Shown here: positions 1 through 11,500 of the stretch, piece by piece
Position numbering within the stretch: position 1 is the first letter of the stretch
How the letters are laid out: the number at the start of each line of letters is the position of its first letter
Origin: Thecaphora thlaspeos
Lineage: Eukaryota > Basidiomycota > Ustilaginomycetes > Urocystidales > Glomosporiaceae
Assembly: GCA_900291925.1 (NCBI GenBank)
Contig: UWYS01000005.1
Location: 992,001-1,056,000, forward strand
Length of the DNA: 64,000 nt
Reading direction: 5' to 3'
Notes under the pieces: model-generated
Told to the model about the DNA's origin: nothing
Databases searched by the model: none
Seen by the model: only the letters and a program-made list of their open reading frames with translations
Translations under genes and position numbers: made by a program

Positions 1-580
1 GCCCTGGGAAAGGGCCCAGACACCTGGCCCAATAAGGCTTGCCTTGCTGACTGCAGGCTTTTTCCCCGACGCGGCGCTGTCGGATGGGTAGGGCCATCGC
101 GCTCTCCTCTTCCCTCGCTCGAATGAGGACCGTGCCGGTTACGCTTAGGAAGCGTATGTAAGTCCTACCTCGGGCCTTCTCGCTGGCCCTCCCCGCTGGC
201 CAAGAAGCCAAGATGTACTGTTACTAGTACTCTACTCTATTGGCTGAGCATGGCTTGCGCTGTGTCTCCGGCACACGCGGAAGCGAGCCGATGGGTAACA
301 GCGAGAGTGCTCGACACGATGGCCGGTGAATAATGTCCGATAGGAAGCCAACAGTCAGGAAAGCAGATTGCAAGAAAGGAGCTGATGCGACCGAAAGCGA
401 GCCAAGAGATGCTACATATAGGCAGCCAGGGCGAGGAGGATCCCCGTCAGCACGGTGCTCCCTTTGCGAATATGAGAGAGAGAGAGAGAGAGAGAGAGGG
501 AGAACAACAGAGCCAAGTAGCAGAGGGTGTGGCGAGGGGTAGTATGGCGTGGTATCTGACTGTCCATCCGTCCGTCTGAT
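1..580. other. Intergenic left edge, no gene seen
   Basis: No convincing coding stretch is visible. The notable element is a GA dinucleotide microsatellite at about 474-499. The right end is probably the 3' untranslated region of the ankyrin gene that stops at 581 on the minus strand. Confidence 0.5.
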
Positions 581-1415
581 CTAGAGAAGAATCTTGAGCT
601 GCTCGATCAGCGCCCTCTCGTGTTCGTTGCTCGGGACGAGCGCGGGGCTCTTGCCCTTGTAGTGATGCTTCGAGCCTCCGTCCTTCGTCGCTGCAACGCC
701 CGCTTCCATCGGCGACCGGCTGCGCGGCTTTGTCGCGATGCTGGCAAACTCGAACAGCTGCTGCTGTACGGCCCGGTCGTGGAGATGGGTATTCCCGCTG
801 CCGTCGGAGCCGCCGTTGGACGTCTCCTTGGGCAGCAGGGTAGCCGACTGAGGCTGGATCGCCAGGGCGGACGACGTTGGAAGCGAGCTCGACAGGTAGA
901 CCGTCCGGTGCACCGGCGACATCGCCCCGGCCTCGCCTGCCGCCTTGCTGCCATTGCGGCGGAACGAGCTGGTCGGCGGGATAGGAGGCGTGCTGCGCCG
1001 CTCAGAATGCGGCGAGGGTCCGCGCCGGAACAGCGATATGGCCGAGGCATTGTGACCCAGAACATGGTCGGCAAACGAGCCGAGGCGGGTCCGTGTCGAG
1101 GTCGAAGGGCTGTCGCCGGCGATGCTCGGGCTTCCGCTCGGGCGCGGTGCGGCGCTCTGCGACGATGCAGCCTGCCAGTGCTGCGGTCGGAACAGACCAT
1201 CCGACTGGCTTGGGGGCAGCGGGCTCCGACGGCCGCGCCAAGGATCGCTCGGAGCCCGCTGCCTCTCCTCGTTGAGCGAAGGCCTCGGCGAGAAGCTGTG
1301 CGGTGCACGGCCCGTCCAGGCCGCGCCGGCCGACATCGGTCCCTTCGTTTGGTCGACGACGGCGGCATCGTCCTCGTCTATCGTATAGGGCGTCAAGTCT
1401 GTCAGCGATTCATGC

Positions 1416-1450
<35 letters not shown>

Positions 1451-3119
1451 GGCGGCCGACTGGGCGAGATACTCGCTGTAAAGGTCGAGCGAGGGACGCA
1501 CGCTGCCCAGGCCTTCGTTCGAGCCCGCCATCAGGGGCCTGTGAGGCGACGCGACGCCGAGACGGTTGCCCGCGTGCAGGTCCTGCCCGGGTTGGGCGAA
1601 CGTCTATTTGCAAAAGCGGCATGCGAGCGCGTGGTGTGGGTGTGTGGGCAGGTCAGCAACTTGCGACCGGCATAGGTATTGTCGTCATTGGCGCCCGTGG
1701 ACTCACACGTACCGGGTCCCAGTCGTCATAGAGCTTCTCGTCCAGCATCTTCTCCTCCCGCTCGTCCAGGTCGTAGTTGTGGCCTTCGAAGGCGGCAAAT
1801 GTGGCCGACTGCGGAGCCACGGCCTTGGGGCTGTAGACGCCCTTGACGGCCTTGGCGAGGCCGAGCGGCAGCGGGGGCGGCTTGAACTCGGTGCGCGGCT
1901 TACCGGCGCGGCCCGTGTAGTGGTCATCGTCTAGGCTGCGACGGAACGCCGCCGATCCAGCGCCGGCGCCGGCGGCGGTGGCAGCAGCAGCACCGGGCTG
2001 AGCGCGCCGCATACGCTTGCGCGTCTCGAACTGGGCCCGGCCGAATGCCTCCAGCGCTCCCTTGACGCTGTGGGTAAAGGAAAAGTCGGCCGCGGTGAAG
2101 CCGTCTCGGTTCTGTGTAGCAAAGGAGCAGCCGCGCTCGATGAGCAGTTGCACCAGCGAGAGGTGGCCCCACGCCGAGGCGCAGTGGAGCGCGGTGTTGC
2201 CCTCGTGGTCGATGGCGTCAATCTCGGCGCCGATGTCGAGCAGCTGACGGGCGACGTCCTCGTGGCCCTTGATGCAGGCGAGGTGGAGCGGGGTACGCCG
2301 GTCATAGGAGCTCCGGGAGTCGACGAGCTCCAAGGTGGACATAGCGACGTAGACGCTCGAGTAGGTAGAGTAAGCGTATATGACATCGGCCCGATCGTAG
2401 AGCGCCGCCAGGTGGAAGATGGTGTGGCCGTATGTGTCAGTGCTCGGCCCGAGCTGCTCGTGGCCCATCTCGATTAGCCAGCGGATGAGCTCGATGTCGG
2501 CATTGCTCTTGATGGCAATGACGAGGCTCGAGTCGCGGTCCTCGTGCAGCGACTCTGCATAGCTCGCGCCGAGGCTGTAGGCGTACTTTGACGGCTTGGT
2601 CCTCCTGTCGGCGAGGTCGGCGTGCTGGACGTTGCGAACGTCAAAGGGCTGGCTCGAGAGCGGCCGCTGGGCGTTTGCCGCCCTGAGCGCCGCCTTTGGC
2701 GGATGCGAGCAGACGAGGCCGGTGGCGATGGCAGCGGCGGGCTTGAGCGCCTTGTAGGCCGAGTCGCGGCTGTGCTGCTGGAGGTCAAGGGCCCTACTGG
2801 CTATGCGCTGGGCGAGCTCGAGGTCGTCCTGCTTGATTGCGCGCCTAAAACGCTGGCTCAGGGTCGTCTCGGACGAAGCCGATACGATTGATGGAGTCGA
2901 TGACGTCGACGAGGCGCGCCCGTGGGCGTGGCCATGGGAGGGGCCGTCGTTGAGGTTGCGCGAGGACGAAGGAAAGGAGCTGGGCTTGATGAACGCCTGC
3001 GGCGTAGTCGGGTAGAGGAATGAGGGCATCATCTTGGCAAAGAGGGCCGGACGCTGCGTCGCTGCCACCAGGCAGACGTTTCTGCAGAGGATCTCTAGCT
3101 CGCTGGCGAGGGCCGGCAA
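581..3119 (-). CDS. Ankyrin-repeat protein, candidate Avo2-like TORC2 subunit
   Basis: Two exons: 3119 (or 3032) down to 1707, and 1603 down to 581. The intron 1604-1706 starts GTGAGT and ends AATAG; both junctions are phase 0, which is why I join these frames. The first third has an RFRRAI-type helix, then several ankyrin repeats carrying the HTIFHLAA, RTPLHLACIKGHEDV and NTALHCASAWGHLSLV cores, followed by a long Ser/Pro-rich tail. The tail has a Gln run (CAG/CAA codons, about 1410-1455). The order (basic helix, LGH-type repeat, TPLHLAC repeat, TALH repeat, short terminal repeat) resembles yeast Avo2, which peripherally binds TORC2 at the plasma membrane; that assignment is inference. The start is uncertain: Met at 3032 (MMPSFLYP) looks more natural than 3119 and gives about 782 residues instead of 811. 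A 5' exon further upstream cannot be excluded. Confidence 0.8.
1410..1455 (-). repeat. CAG/CAA glutamine-coding microsatellite
   Basis: A tract of CTG/TTG triplets on the plus strand is read as about 12 consecutive Gln codons in the ankyrin protein. Mixed CAG and CAA codons suggest an older, partly stabilised repeat. Confidence 0.9.
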
Positions 3120-4826
3120 GCAAGGCTTCTTCCGAGCGTAGCGTCCCCCAGAGGAACGAGATCCCTACACCGCTCGGATCGGATCAGTCCGGCCCAGTTC
3201 GAGCGATGAAGCGACGAAGCGAGTCAGTCGAGGCTGAGGAGGCAGCTGAGCGAGCTTGGACCGCTGCGCAGCTCGGAAGAGCCGACGACGATGCGAGGAC
3301 GGACCTGTGGCTCCGGGTGGCTCCGATCCGGCCCAGCTTGACGTCCAGAAGGGGCGTGAAGACCGGTGATAGAGCAAGAGGGCGAGGCGTAGCCAAGGCT
3401 GCAGGTATGGGGAGGGCAGGTGCTCTAGAGCAACAGTTTGAGTGAAGGAGCGAAGCTTTGATCGCGCAGTCAGGCCCAGATGTTGCTGGCGGCGAGGCCA
3501 GCTTCGCGATGAACGGTAGGAAGGACGAAATGTAATAAATATCTCGTCGTCGTTATCGCCGGAACGGACGCTCCGACGGACCAGCCCCGCCGTGCCCGCT
3601 GCGCCCCGCTAAGCCTCGCTGTGAGGCTGAGGCTGAGGCCAAAGCCGAGGATGAGGAGGAGATGGCAGGTGTAAGCTGTTTAGGAGGGTGGAATTGGCCG
3701 TGGAGAGAGAGCGGGGCGCACGGACAAAAGGTGGGATCGGGACGTGAGAAGAGGACCCTGTAAGTCTGTAAGGGTAAGAGTGGATTCAGCCGAGGTCCCG
3801 GCAGATGGGGTCCTTAGAGAACCGGCTAGGTTGCGAACCGGGGAAGGAGGGGGATGGTGGCGCAGAGAAACAGATTGAAGTGGTGGCAACGTGGAGGCGT
3901 TGAGGGCAGCGCCGACGACGACGAGTGGCGGGCAGCCCAGCTGCGGACTGGCACCGGGGAATTGCATGGCAACAGCCGCAACAGGAGGCGTAGCATAATA
4001 TGAGCGCACCCTGGTCGTGCTTTCTCGCAGTCGCGGGAGCTCGGGGAGCGTCTCTCCGGGACGGCTTCCTTCCTACCCGATCGTATGAATCTATCGGGGA
4101 TGACAGTGCAACAGTCCCGATTTAAAGTGATCGGACAAGCGCGGGTGATCGCCGCCCTCGCCAGCTCTTCCCATGGCCTCGGCCGCCCGCCCTCGCGAAG
4201 CGGGTGTGACGTGACGCCGCGCCACCTCGGTTCTGAGCTGTGAGCCCCGACGCTGTGTTTTCTGCGAGCTTCCAGCCTCCTTCCTGCCAGTCTCTCTCTC
4301 TTTCTCTCTTTCTCTCTTCCTCTCCTCCTCTCTTCCTCCCTGTGCGTTCCTGCCTTGCGTCAGATTTAGGCTTGGGCGTGGGCCCGAGCATGCCGCCTTA
4401 GCTTGCCTCGACGACGTCGAACAGTTGCTGTACCTGTATGGATAGCCTCCCACTCCTACCAGAGGACGTGACATCAGTCGTCTTGTTGCAGTCGCCCAAA
4501 TCTCAGAACAATCAAGATATGTCAGGACCTGTTGCGATGGAGCGTGCCTCTGCAGTGAGAGTGCACCTCCCCACCTGGGCCGCCAGCTTCTAGAGTTGTG
4601 TTTGGCGCTGCAGGCCTGCCTGTTCTTCTGAGCAACACGCCCCCGTTTTATCCCTCTGCGCAGGTGCCTGGGCAATGCCTCATCGCCGCGAGCGAAGGAG
4701 ACCTTCGTCGAGTACATAACCGGCCCCTCGCCAAACACTCTCACCACTCCTTTCCTCTTCTCCTCCACACACCCACACGCCACAGTCCATCCCTCTTCAC
4801 CACCACCACTACACTTTAAACTCATC
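3120..4826. other. Divergent upstream region, no gene seen
   Basis: This lies between the minus-strand ankyrin gene and the plus-strand cyclophilin. It holds a pyrimidine-rich CT tract at about 4288-4340 and AG-rich patches at 3600-3880. Open frames on either strand are low in complexity and do not look like protein. It probably contains both promoters and 5' leaders. Confidence 0.5.
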
Positions 4827-5130
4827 GTAAGTATTCTATCCTCTACGTCCACATGCTGCGTTCCTTTGTGCATCACCTTCTTTGCATCCGGCGACGACGA
4901 TGTACGATGGCAGTTGGACGATACCCTTATAGCCTCGTGAACAGGCGCGGTGACAACCTGCCTCCGCAGCGCCGTCCGCCCGTCCCCGTGCCGGTCGTGT
5001 GCGACATCCTCCCGTTCAATACCTCTAGACACTCACTTACCCACAGACCCCCTGACCCTGCCCCTTTTTCCGGATCATCTACCACCTGCGATGCAACCCA
5101 CTCTCCTCCGTTCGTTTGCCTCTACCCGCA
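4827..5130 (+). other. Probable 5'-leader intron of the cyclophilin gene
   Basis: A strong donor, GTAAGT, begins at 4827. Two plausible acceptors follow: one ending CCACAG at 5046 and one ending CCGCAG at 5130. The first leaves the upstream Met at 5091 in the mRNA; the second removes it, leaving Met 5136 as first start. No transcript evidence is available here. Confidence 0.5.
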
Positions 5131-5840
5131 GCATCATGTCCAACGTCTACTTCGACATCACCAAGAACGGTGCCCCCCTCGGCCGCATCGAGTTCAAGCT
5201 GTACGACGACGTCGTCCCGAAGACGACCAAGAACTTTCGTGAGCTCTGCACTGGCGCTCCTGGCTTCGGCTATCAGGGTTCGAGCTTCCACCGTGTCATC
5301 CCCGACTTTATGCTGCAGGGTGGTGACTTCACTGCCGGCAACGGTACTGGTGGCAAGTCGATCTACGACGCCAAGTGAGTGTCCTCTCGCGCGCTCTTGA
5401 GAAGGCTCCCTGCCAGGACCGTGGCGGAGCTGGCTTGAGGTGAACGTCGAAGAAAGGCAAACTAAACCGCCTTGTTTTCCCTATATTTATTTTTTGCCTC
5501 ACCCGCAGATTCGCCGACGAGAACTTCAAGCTCAACCACACCAAGCCCGGTCTCCTCTCGATGGCCAACGCTGGCCCCAACACTAACGGAAGCCAGTTCT
5601 TCATCACCACGTGAGTTGCCGCCGCTGCTCTGTGTGCTACGACGTCGTTCCTGTACTGATGTTGCATCGCCTTTGCTTCACGCTCACCGCAGCGTCATCA
5701 CCTCGTGGCTCGACGGCAAGCACGTCGTCTTTGGCGAGGTGACCAAGGGCATGGACATTGTCAAGGCCATCGAGAAGGAGGGCAGCCAGTCTGGCAAGCC
5801 CCGCAGCGCCATCACCATTGCCAAGTCCGGCGAGTGCTAA
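5091..5840 (+). CDS. CPR1: Cyclophilin-type peptidyl-prolyl isomerase
   Basis: Single-domain cyclophilin that isomerises peptidyl-prolyl bonds and, in its family, binds cyclosporin A. Exons are 5091-5374, 5509-5610 and 5693-5840, joined at GTGAGT donors and CGCAG acceptors with matching phases (2, 2). Family landmarks are the VYFDIT start, [26 protein letters not shown] (with the catalytic Arg), the [15 protein letters not shown] block and [12 protein letters not shown]. From Met 5136 the protein is 162 residues, the usual cytosolic CypA length. From Met 5091 it gains 15 residues, [15 protein letters not shown], basic and hydroxylated without acidic residues, like a short mitochondrial presequence. 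In Neurospora a single gene makes both forms; by analogy this gene may too. An intron in the leader may decide which start is used. Coding assignment is certain; targeting is inferred. Confidence 0.96.
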
Positions 5841-6733
5841 GCGTCTGGTACGATGTGAATCTATAGTCAAACGGTGGCGATGCGGTTCGAGCGATGGCGT
5901 CTAGCGCGTCTCAACGAGCCGCGTGCGCCGGCCTTGAAAATCAAGAAAGTGTCATACAACGACGAGGTACAAGAAGACCAACACGCCTGGGATGCTTCGC
6001 CGAAGAGGAAAGGACGTGGTCGACGTTGGACTTGAGTGTTCGGAGGGTATGCACGGCATGGTAGCGACCGGGCTGCTCTGTGGCAGAGGTCAACTGAACG
6101 CTCCTGGCGGCGCTCGCTAGCTGTCGGGCCAAGCCGAGACGCATCTGAAAGGTGTCAAGGGCGGCGGCGGTAGGGATTATTGGCAGGCAGGCTGTGGAAG
6201 AGGGTGCCCCGTGCGTTGTCACTCTATATATTTAAAATGTATTGATCCGTCATGCGAGGCTGGCGTGCATCGAAAAAAGGGTCGCCTTTACTTACCGCAC
6301 GCACCCTTCGCCCGCCCTCGCCCCTCGCCCCTCGCCCCTCGCCGCCTTCAATACCTGTTAGGCTCTTCCCTTCCCGGCGAGGGAGGCAAGAGTCAAGTTA
6401 GTAGTCACTCAGACACAGCCAGAGCAGAGCAGAAAAGCAAAGGCTTCTTCCCCTCTTCGCTACCACCACTACCACATCTCCGTGAATACGAGCCAACGCA
6501 TCGCTCGGCAAGCCATCCCCGCCGCTCGGCCCGCTACGGAGCTCCTCGAGTGCATTTAGCCTTCCAGATCCTTCGGCGAGCCCGCGGCAACAGCTGCCGG
6601 TCTGGCCAGCATTGATTCCTCCCATCGACGACGATCGATGTCCTCGGCCTCCTTTTGCTACGTCCCACACCCTCTTTTCCTCGCTCTCTGATACCCTCCG
6701 CCGACAGTCCCTTCCTACTCCGCCATCCGCACA
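5841..6733. other. Intergenic and 5' leader, no gene seen
   Basis: Contains the 3' untranslated region of cyclophilin and the long, C/T-rich leader of the next gene. A short tandem repeat of CGCCCCT units lies at about 6316-6343. No RNA gene or extra coding exon is evident. Confidence 0.5.
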
Positions 6734-7997
6734 ATGTCGTCCCTTCTCGAGTCCGCCCAGACTCTTCTGGATACGCCCATCATCCGTCAGCCGAAGTCGT
6801 ACCTTCAATCGATGTTCTTCCGCTCGGCCCAGCCCGTGCCCAGCCGGACGGATGCGGCGCTCGACATCCTCTTTGGCCCCTCGGTCCCGCAATTTGTTTC
6901 GCTCTTTTCGCAGCTCTGCCGCCTCACAGCCGTGGCCATCGTGCTGCCCATCCTCTTGATGGGGCTGGCCGACTTTGCCGGGTATGCTGTGGTGCGGCTG
7001 CTCGGTGAGTACGAGGTGGGAACGCGAGACGCGCCTGGTAGCAGCGGGGCAGGGCGTGGTGCTGTCCGGTGAGGAAGACGGTGTTTGCACGTAAGGATCT
7101 TGAGCGAGAGAGCTTTCGGGAGTTTGCTTTACGGAGCATGACCCTCTCAACGCGACAGACCGGTCGAGCGGCTTCGTCCACCTCTGCTCAACCTTCAGCG
7201 TTACGTTGGAGGGAGTGAGCGTCCGCCAAAGACAAGAGTTACTAATGCCTGCTGTACCCCGTCACCTTCCCCTCTTCTCCTCCCCAACCCACTCAGGCCT
7301 GCATCGCCAACGTGTCCGCGTCAAACGACCGCCTCACGACGGTCCTCCACGCATCGCCAAACGCACCGCCCGCCACTACCAATCCGACCGCGGTCGACCA
7401 ACAGACTACAGCAACGTCCCTTCTATCGTCAAAGCGCCCCTCCTCTCGCCGGGGACCTACGACGCCGAAACGCTGCTGCGTCATCGCGCCCGCTCCCTTT
7501 CTGCGGCGTCCGAAGACTTCGACCGGGCATACATCGCGAGTGGCGGCTACTTTGCACGTGTCGGCGCCGAGCAGGAACACGCTTACAGCACAGACGGAGA
7601 GGAGGAGGTAAAGATGCTGAGTTCCTCGGAGGTGAGGGTTCCGGGTATAGGGGTGGATGGAGCGATGGGATTCTTGGACACGGACGGCGAGAGTGGAACG
7701 GAGAGTGGACGAAACAGCCCCACGGTCGCTAGGTTTGCGAGGCCGCACAGCGGCAGAAGGAGGGGTTTGAGTGGAGGCCTCAAGTTCACAAAGGTTCAGG
7801 ATGACGTCGAACCGGTAACGGCGCCGTCGATTGTCGCTACGACGGCGACTGTGGAGATGGACATGACGCGAGGATCAGATAGTTTGGGCGGATCATGGAT
7901 CGGCGTAGAGAGTGCAGGAGACATCTCCACCCCACCTGGGCAGGTGGCGGCAGCAGCGGCAGCAGCAGCCGACCTCGAGATCGAGTCGAGCTTCTAG
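6734..7997 (+). CDS. Unknown protein with one membrane segment
   Basis: Two exons, 6734-7004 and 7297-7997, joined by a GTGAGT donor and a CTCAG acceptor. The phase-1 junction fuses the frames cleanly, giving about 323 residues. Residues 1-60 are a soluble segment with SSLLESAQTLLDTPII and SYLQSMFF. Residues about 62-88 (LTAVAIVLPILLMGLADFAG) are a strong hydrophobic segment. A basic juxtamembrane stretch, LHRQRVRVKRPP, follows, then a Ser/Gly/Ala-rich tail with an acidic patch (TDGEEEV) and an Ala run near the end. The basic stretch after the hydrophobic helix suggests the long C-terminal tail faces the cytosol (inference). I recognise no family and assign no function. The 292-bp intron is among the longest coding-region introns in the window. 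Confidence 0.8.
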
Positions 7998-8552
7998 CAT
8001 TCTCTCCAAACCTCCTCGAGACCACCTTGCGCCTGCGTTTTCGATGGGTTCTTTCGTAGTTGTGGGTTTTTCGTCTCTGGTGGTTTTTTTGTCCGTCACA
8101 TCTTCGTTATACCTCCCGGTCGTCTTGGAACGACACAAAGTCACTTTTGTGGCTTGGTCAAGTCTCACAAGAGAGAGGATCGGTCCGTGTGGTATGCATA
8201 TGGGGGTGTCTGCTCTTGCCCTCATGTTGTGTGCAAGAGACGGATGAGATGAATGGCAAGGATCGAGAGATGGAGGGTTGGGTAGTGTACAGATGTTGAA
8301 TGTTGCATGGATGAAAAGGCACAAGGACGAGCAGAGGGGAAGGGAAGGGGTATAGTGAGCGGGGTAATGCTGTTGAGGCAGTTGTAGATCGTGTATGGGC
8401 AAGTGTGGGACTTCTGAGTGATGAAAAGTTCTCAAAACGATGGGGATGGTGGAAGGGGTGTGAAGGGGGAAAAAGGGGGGGGGTGACTATCCGTCGAAAG
8501 GTGTGGGTGGAAAGAGGAAACCGGTCGACCGTCCGATAAGGAACGGAGTCAG
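7998..8552. other. Convergent 3' intergenic region
   Basis: Lies between the 3' ends of the membrane-protein gene (plus) and ABZ1 (minus). It contains only a short poly-G run near 8474 and no recognisable gene. Confidence 0.5.
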
Positions 8553-11500
8553 CTATACCTCTACGTTGGCCAAGGCCCTCAACTTATCCAACACCTCTCC
8601 CCACTCCTTGGCCGGATCAGAAAGATACGTAATCGCTCCACCGGCACCTATGGAAATTTGATTTCCATCGGCTACCAACGTCCTGATGACGACTGCGAAA
8701 TCCGCCGCTCCATCCACTCCCATCCAACCCAAAGCTCCCGAATAGATACCCCTTCTCGCTCCCTTCTCCTCGGAACCGGAACTAGGGATGCGTTTACGTT
8801 CCAGCGTTTCGAGAAGTTGGACGCTACGACGTTTAGGCGCGCCCGTCATGCTGCCTGGTGGGAAACAACGTCGAATAGCTTCTACGGTTCCGACACCTCC
8901 TTTCAGTTGACCCCGGACGGTGGTGACGAGTTGGTGGACTGTCTCGTACGTCTCGACGCTCATCAGTGTGGGGACGACAACGGAGTGGGCGTGGCAGAAA
9001 GAGAGCAGGTCGGCGCGGATCAGATCAACGATCTGCACAAGAGGCCGAAATGAGGTGCAGAACCGAGTCAGCTTGTGCCGACGCAGCCGTGCGTCAGGCC
9101 CCTTTTGCGCTCCGCGACAACTCACCATCAGGTTCTCGGCGCGCTCCTTGGCGTCGGCCGCAAGACGCTGTCGTCTCCGAGCGTCGCCGGCCTCGCGCCA
9201 CCTCAGCTTCTCCTCTTCCTCCTCTGGCGATGCATCGCCCGCCCTCATCCCTTCTTCGTCCTGCCCGTATCCCGCCCTCGCCAACGTGCCCTTGATAGGC
9301 TTCATCTCGACCTCGCCGTCGCGCGTGATGCGCATAAACCTCTCCGGACTGGTACACACGATCGACCGTCCCCTCTGCGGTGGGGCGCCCTCGCCATCAA
9401 CGTCATGGCTGGGTAGTCGGAGGAACGCAGAGTAGGGTGCCGGGTTGCGAGCTCGGAGCTTGCAATAGAGACCAAAATGGTCTAGCTCGTCCTCATCGAT
9501 GGTCGAAGAGGCATCCTTCAACAGCGGAAGAGGAGGCATAGTGCCGCAGAACTGCGTCGTCAGGCACAGCTCGTAGCTCTCGCCCGCCAGGATCTGCTCG
9601 CGCGACAGCTCAATCCGGTTCATGTACTCGTCCGCCGTGAGGCGCGGCTGCAGCGGCGGGAGGGCGTCTTTGATCGAGTGCGGGGTAGGTGGGCGGAAAA
9701 CATCAGCGACCGCCGGCATCTCGCGGAGAGCCTGCGAGACTTCCTCGAACCAGTGCTGTGCCTCGGTCTCTGAGACGGCCAGCGCAGCTTTAGCGCCGTC
9801 GTGCTGCTGCTGGAGAGCGTTCTCGATGACGGAAATGGGCCATGGCTGGGCCGACGTCGAACTCCCATCCGCAAGATCGGCGCCCGTCAGTGCGAAAGCG
9901 GTCCATTGGCGCAGATGATGGTCAAAGGCGAGGACGCGGTTGCAGAAGAGGAACTCGCAGTCCGGCCGACCCTCCTTTTCCGGCGGCGGGACCGGCGAGT
10001 CCAAACCGAGGCTCTCGCCCTTCATCTCGTAGCCAAAGTAGCCGACGAAGCCCGTGCGGAACACGCTGCCGGCCGCCTCGCTGGGAAGAAGGCAGTCGTT
10101 ACCGACGTTTGTGGTCGCCTTCAGAGCGCCCTGCAGCTCGTCCATGAACTCCCAGAAGGTCGTCTGTCCAATACCGGCGCCGTCGGCGATGGGAGCATCC
10201 ATCTGGACGGCCACGGAATGCGCAATGTTGCGGCTCGTCAGCAGGCGCAGCTGCCGAGAGGACGCGCTGTAGAAGAGAGCAAAGATCGGGACCGCCATAT
10301 ACGAAAAGCGACTGTGCGGATCCTTGCGCCTGGCGCTGTCGAGCCAGACGGCGCCGACCTCGCTACGATGCTGGAACAGGCGACGGAACAGCTCGGGTGC
10401 CACCCTTTCGCAGTCGAAGTTGGGGACGTCGATCCGGGTCGAGGCGATGCGACATGCCTTCTGCGGCGCAGAAGGCCCAGGCTCGGGGACGCTTTGCGCC
10501 GTCGATGCCTTCCCAGAGGCTACACACCGAACGCCGGCCGTCCGAAGGTGGTCGGGCAGCTTCGCCTTGCCATCCGGAGCATCTGCTCTGGCTGCATGGT
10601 CTGCCGAGTCGACGGCGGCCCGGGCTCCGGCCCGCTCGGACCAGTAGGCCCGCACGATGGCGAGAAAGTTGTGCATCATCTGCCGCCCCGCGCTTGACTC
10701 GATGCTCTCGGGGTGGAACTGCACACCGTACAGCGGTCGAGTCTTATGTTCGAGCGCCAGGATAACGCGGTCCAGGTCGTCGGCGCTCGGATCCACGAGA
10801 TCCTCCTCCAGCTCGCCGAGGCTAGACGAGTCGGACGAGCCTACGCGGACAATCCGGGACTTGAGTCGCATGATGGCCTCGGTGGGGGAGCTTCTGCGCG
10901 AAGAGGCGAGCTGATCCGAGTATCGAGGCGTCGTGCAGCCCGACTGCGGCGCGCGGAGGGAGTGCTGCAGGCACGAGCGGACAAGGTCGTTGCGCGATCG
11001 CGTGTGGGGCAATGGAGCCTGGCAAGGTTCGTCGAAGCCCCAGGCGGTGACCCGCAGGCAGTCGGGCAGCGTCGCCGAGTCGACGGTGAGGCTGTTGTAG
11101 CGAATGACGTGGGTCCCTTGGGCGACGCCCTGGAGGAGATGGGGCCGCTTCGCGTCACCTGCGTCCTCGGCCTTCTCTAGGCTGAGGGCGCTCTTGAGGC
11201 CATGCCTGACACTGCGAGCTCGAACCACCTTGCTGCCAAATGCTGTGGCTAGACCCTGGTGGCCGAGGCAAACGCCGAGCACGGGGATGCCAAGATCGTC
11301 ATCTCGGAGGAGCGCCTCTGCGGCCCCAAAGTCGGCAGGTTTCTCCGGGATGCCCGGACCGGGCGAGAGGATGATGGCGTCGATGTGAGGTCGGACATGC
11401 TGGGCAAAGTTGGCAGGCTGGAGGAGGGGATGTGTATGTGGAAGGACGAAGACGCGCTCGGACAGCGCCTGCGAGAGGTCGAGCGGGTCCGGGTGGTGCT

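Noticed and set aside
620..1675. 351-codon plus-strand open frame with a poly-Leu run
   Set aside because: Antisense to the ankyrin-gene tail; the Leu run is the reverse of the Gln repeat.
4091..5032. 313-codon minus-strand open frame upstream of cyclophilin
   Set aside because: Includes a low-complexity Arg/Glu run from the CT tract, overlaps the cyclophilin leader and intron, and has no protein-like segments.
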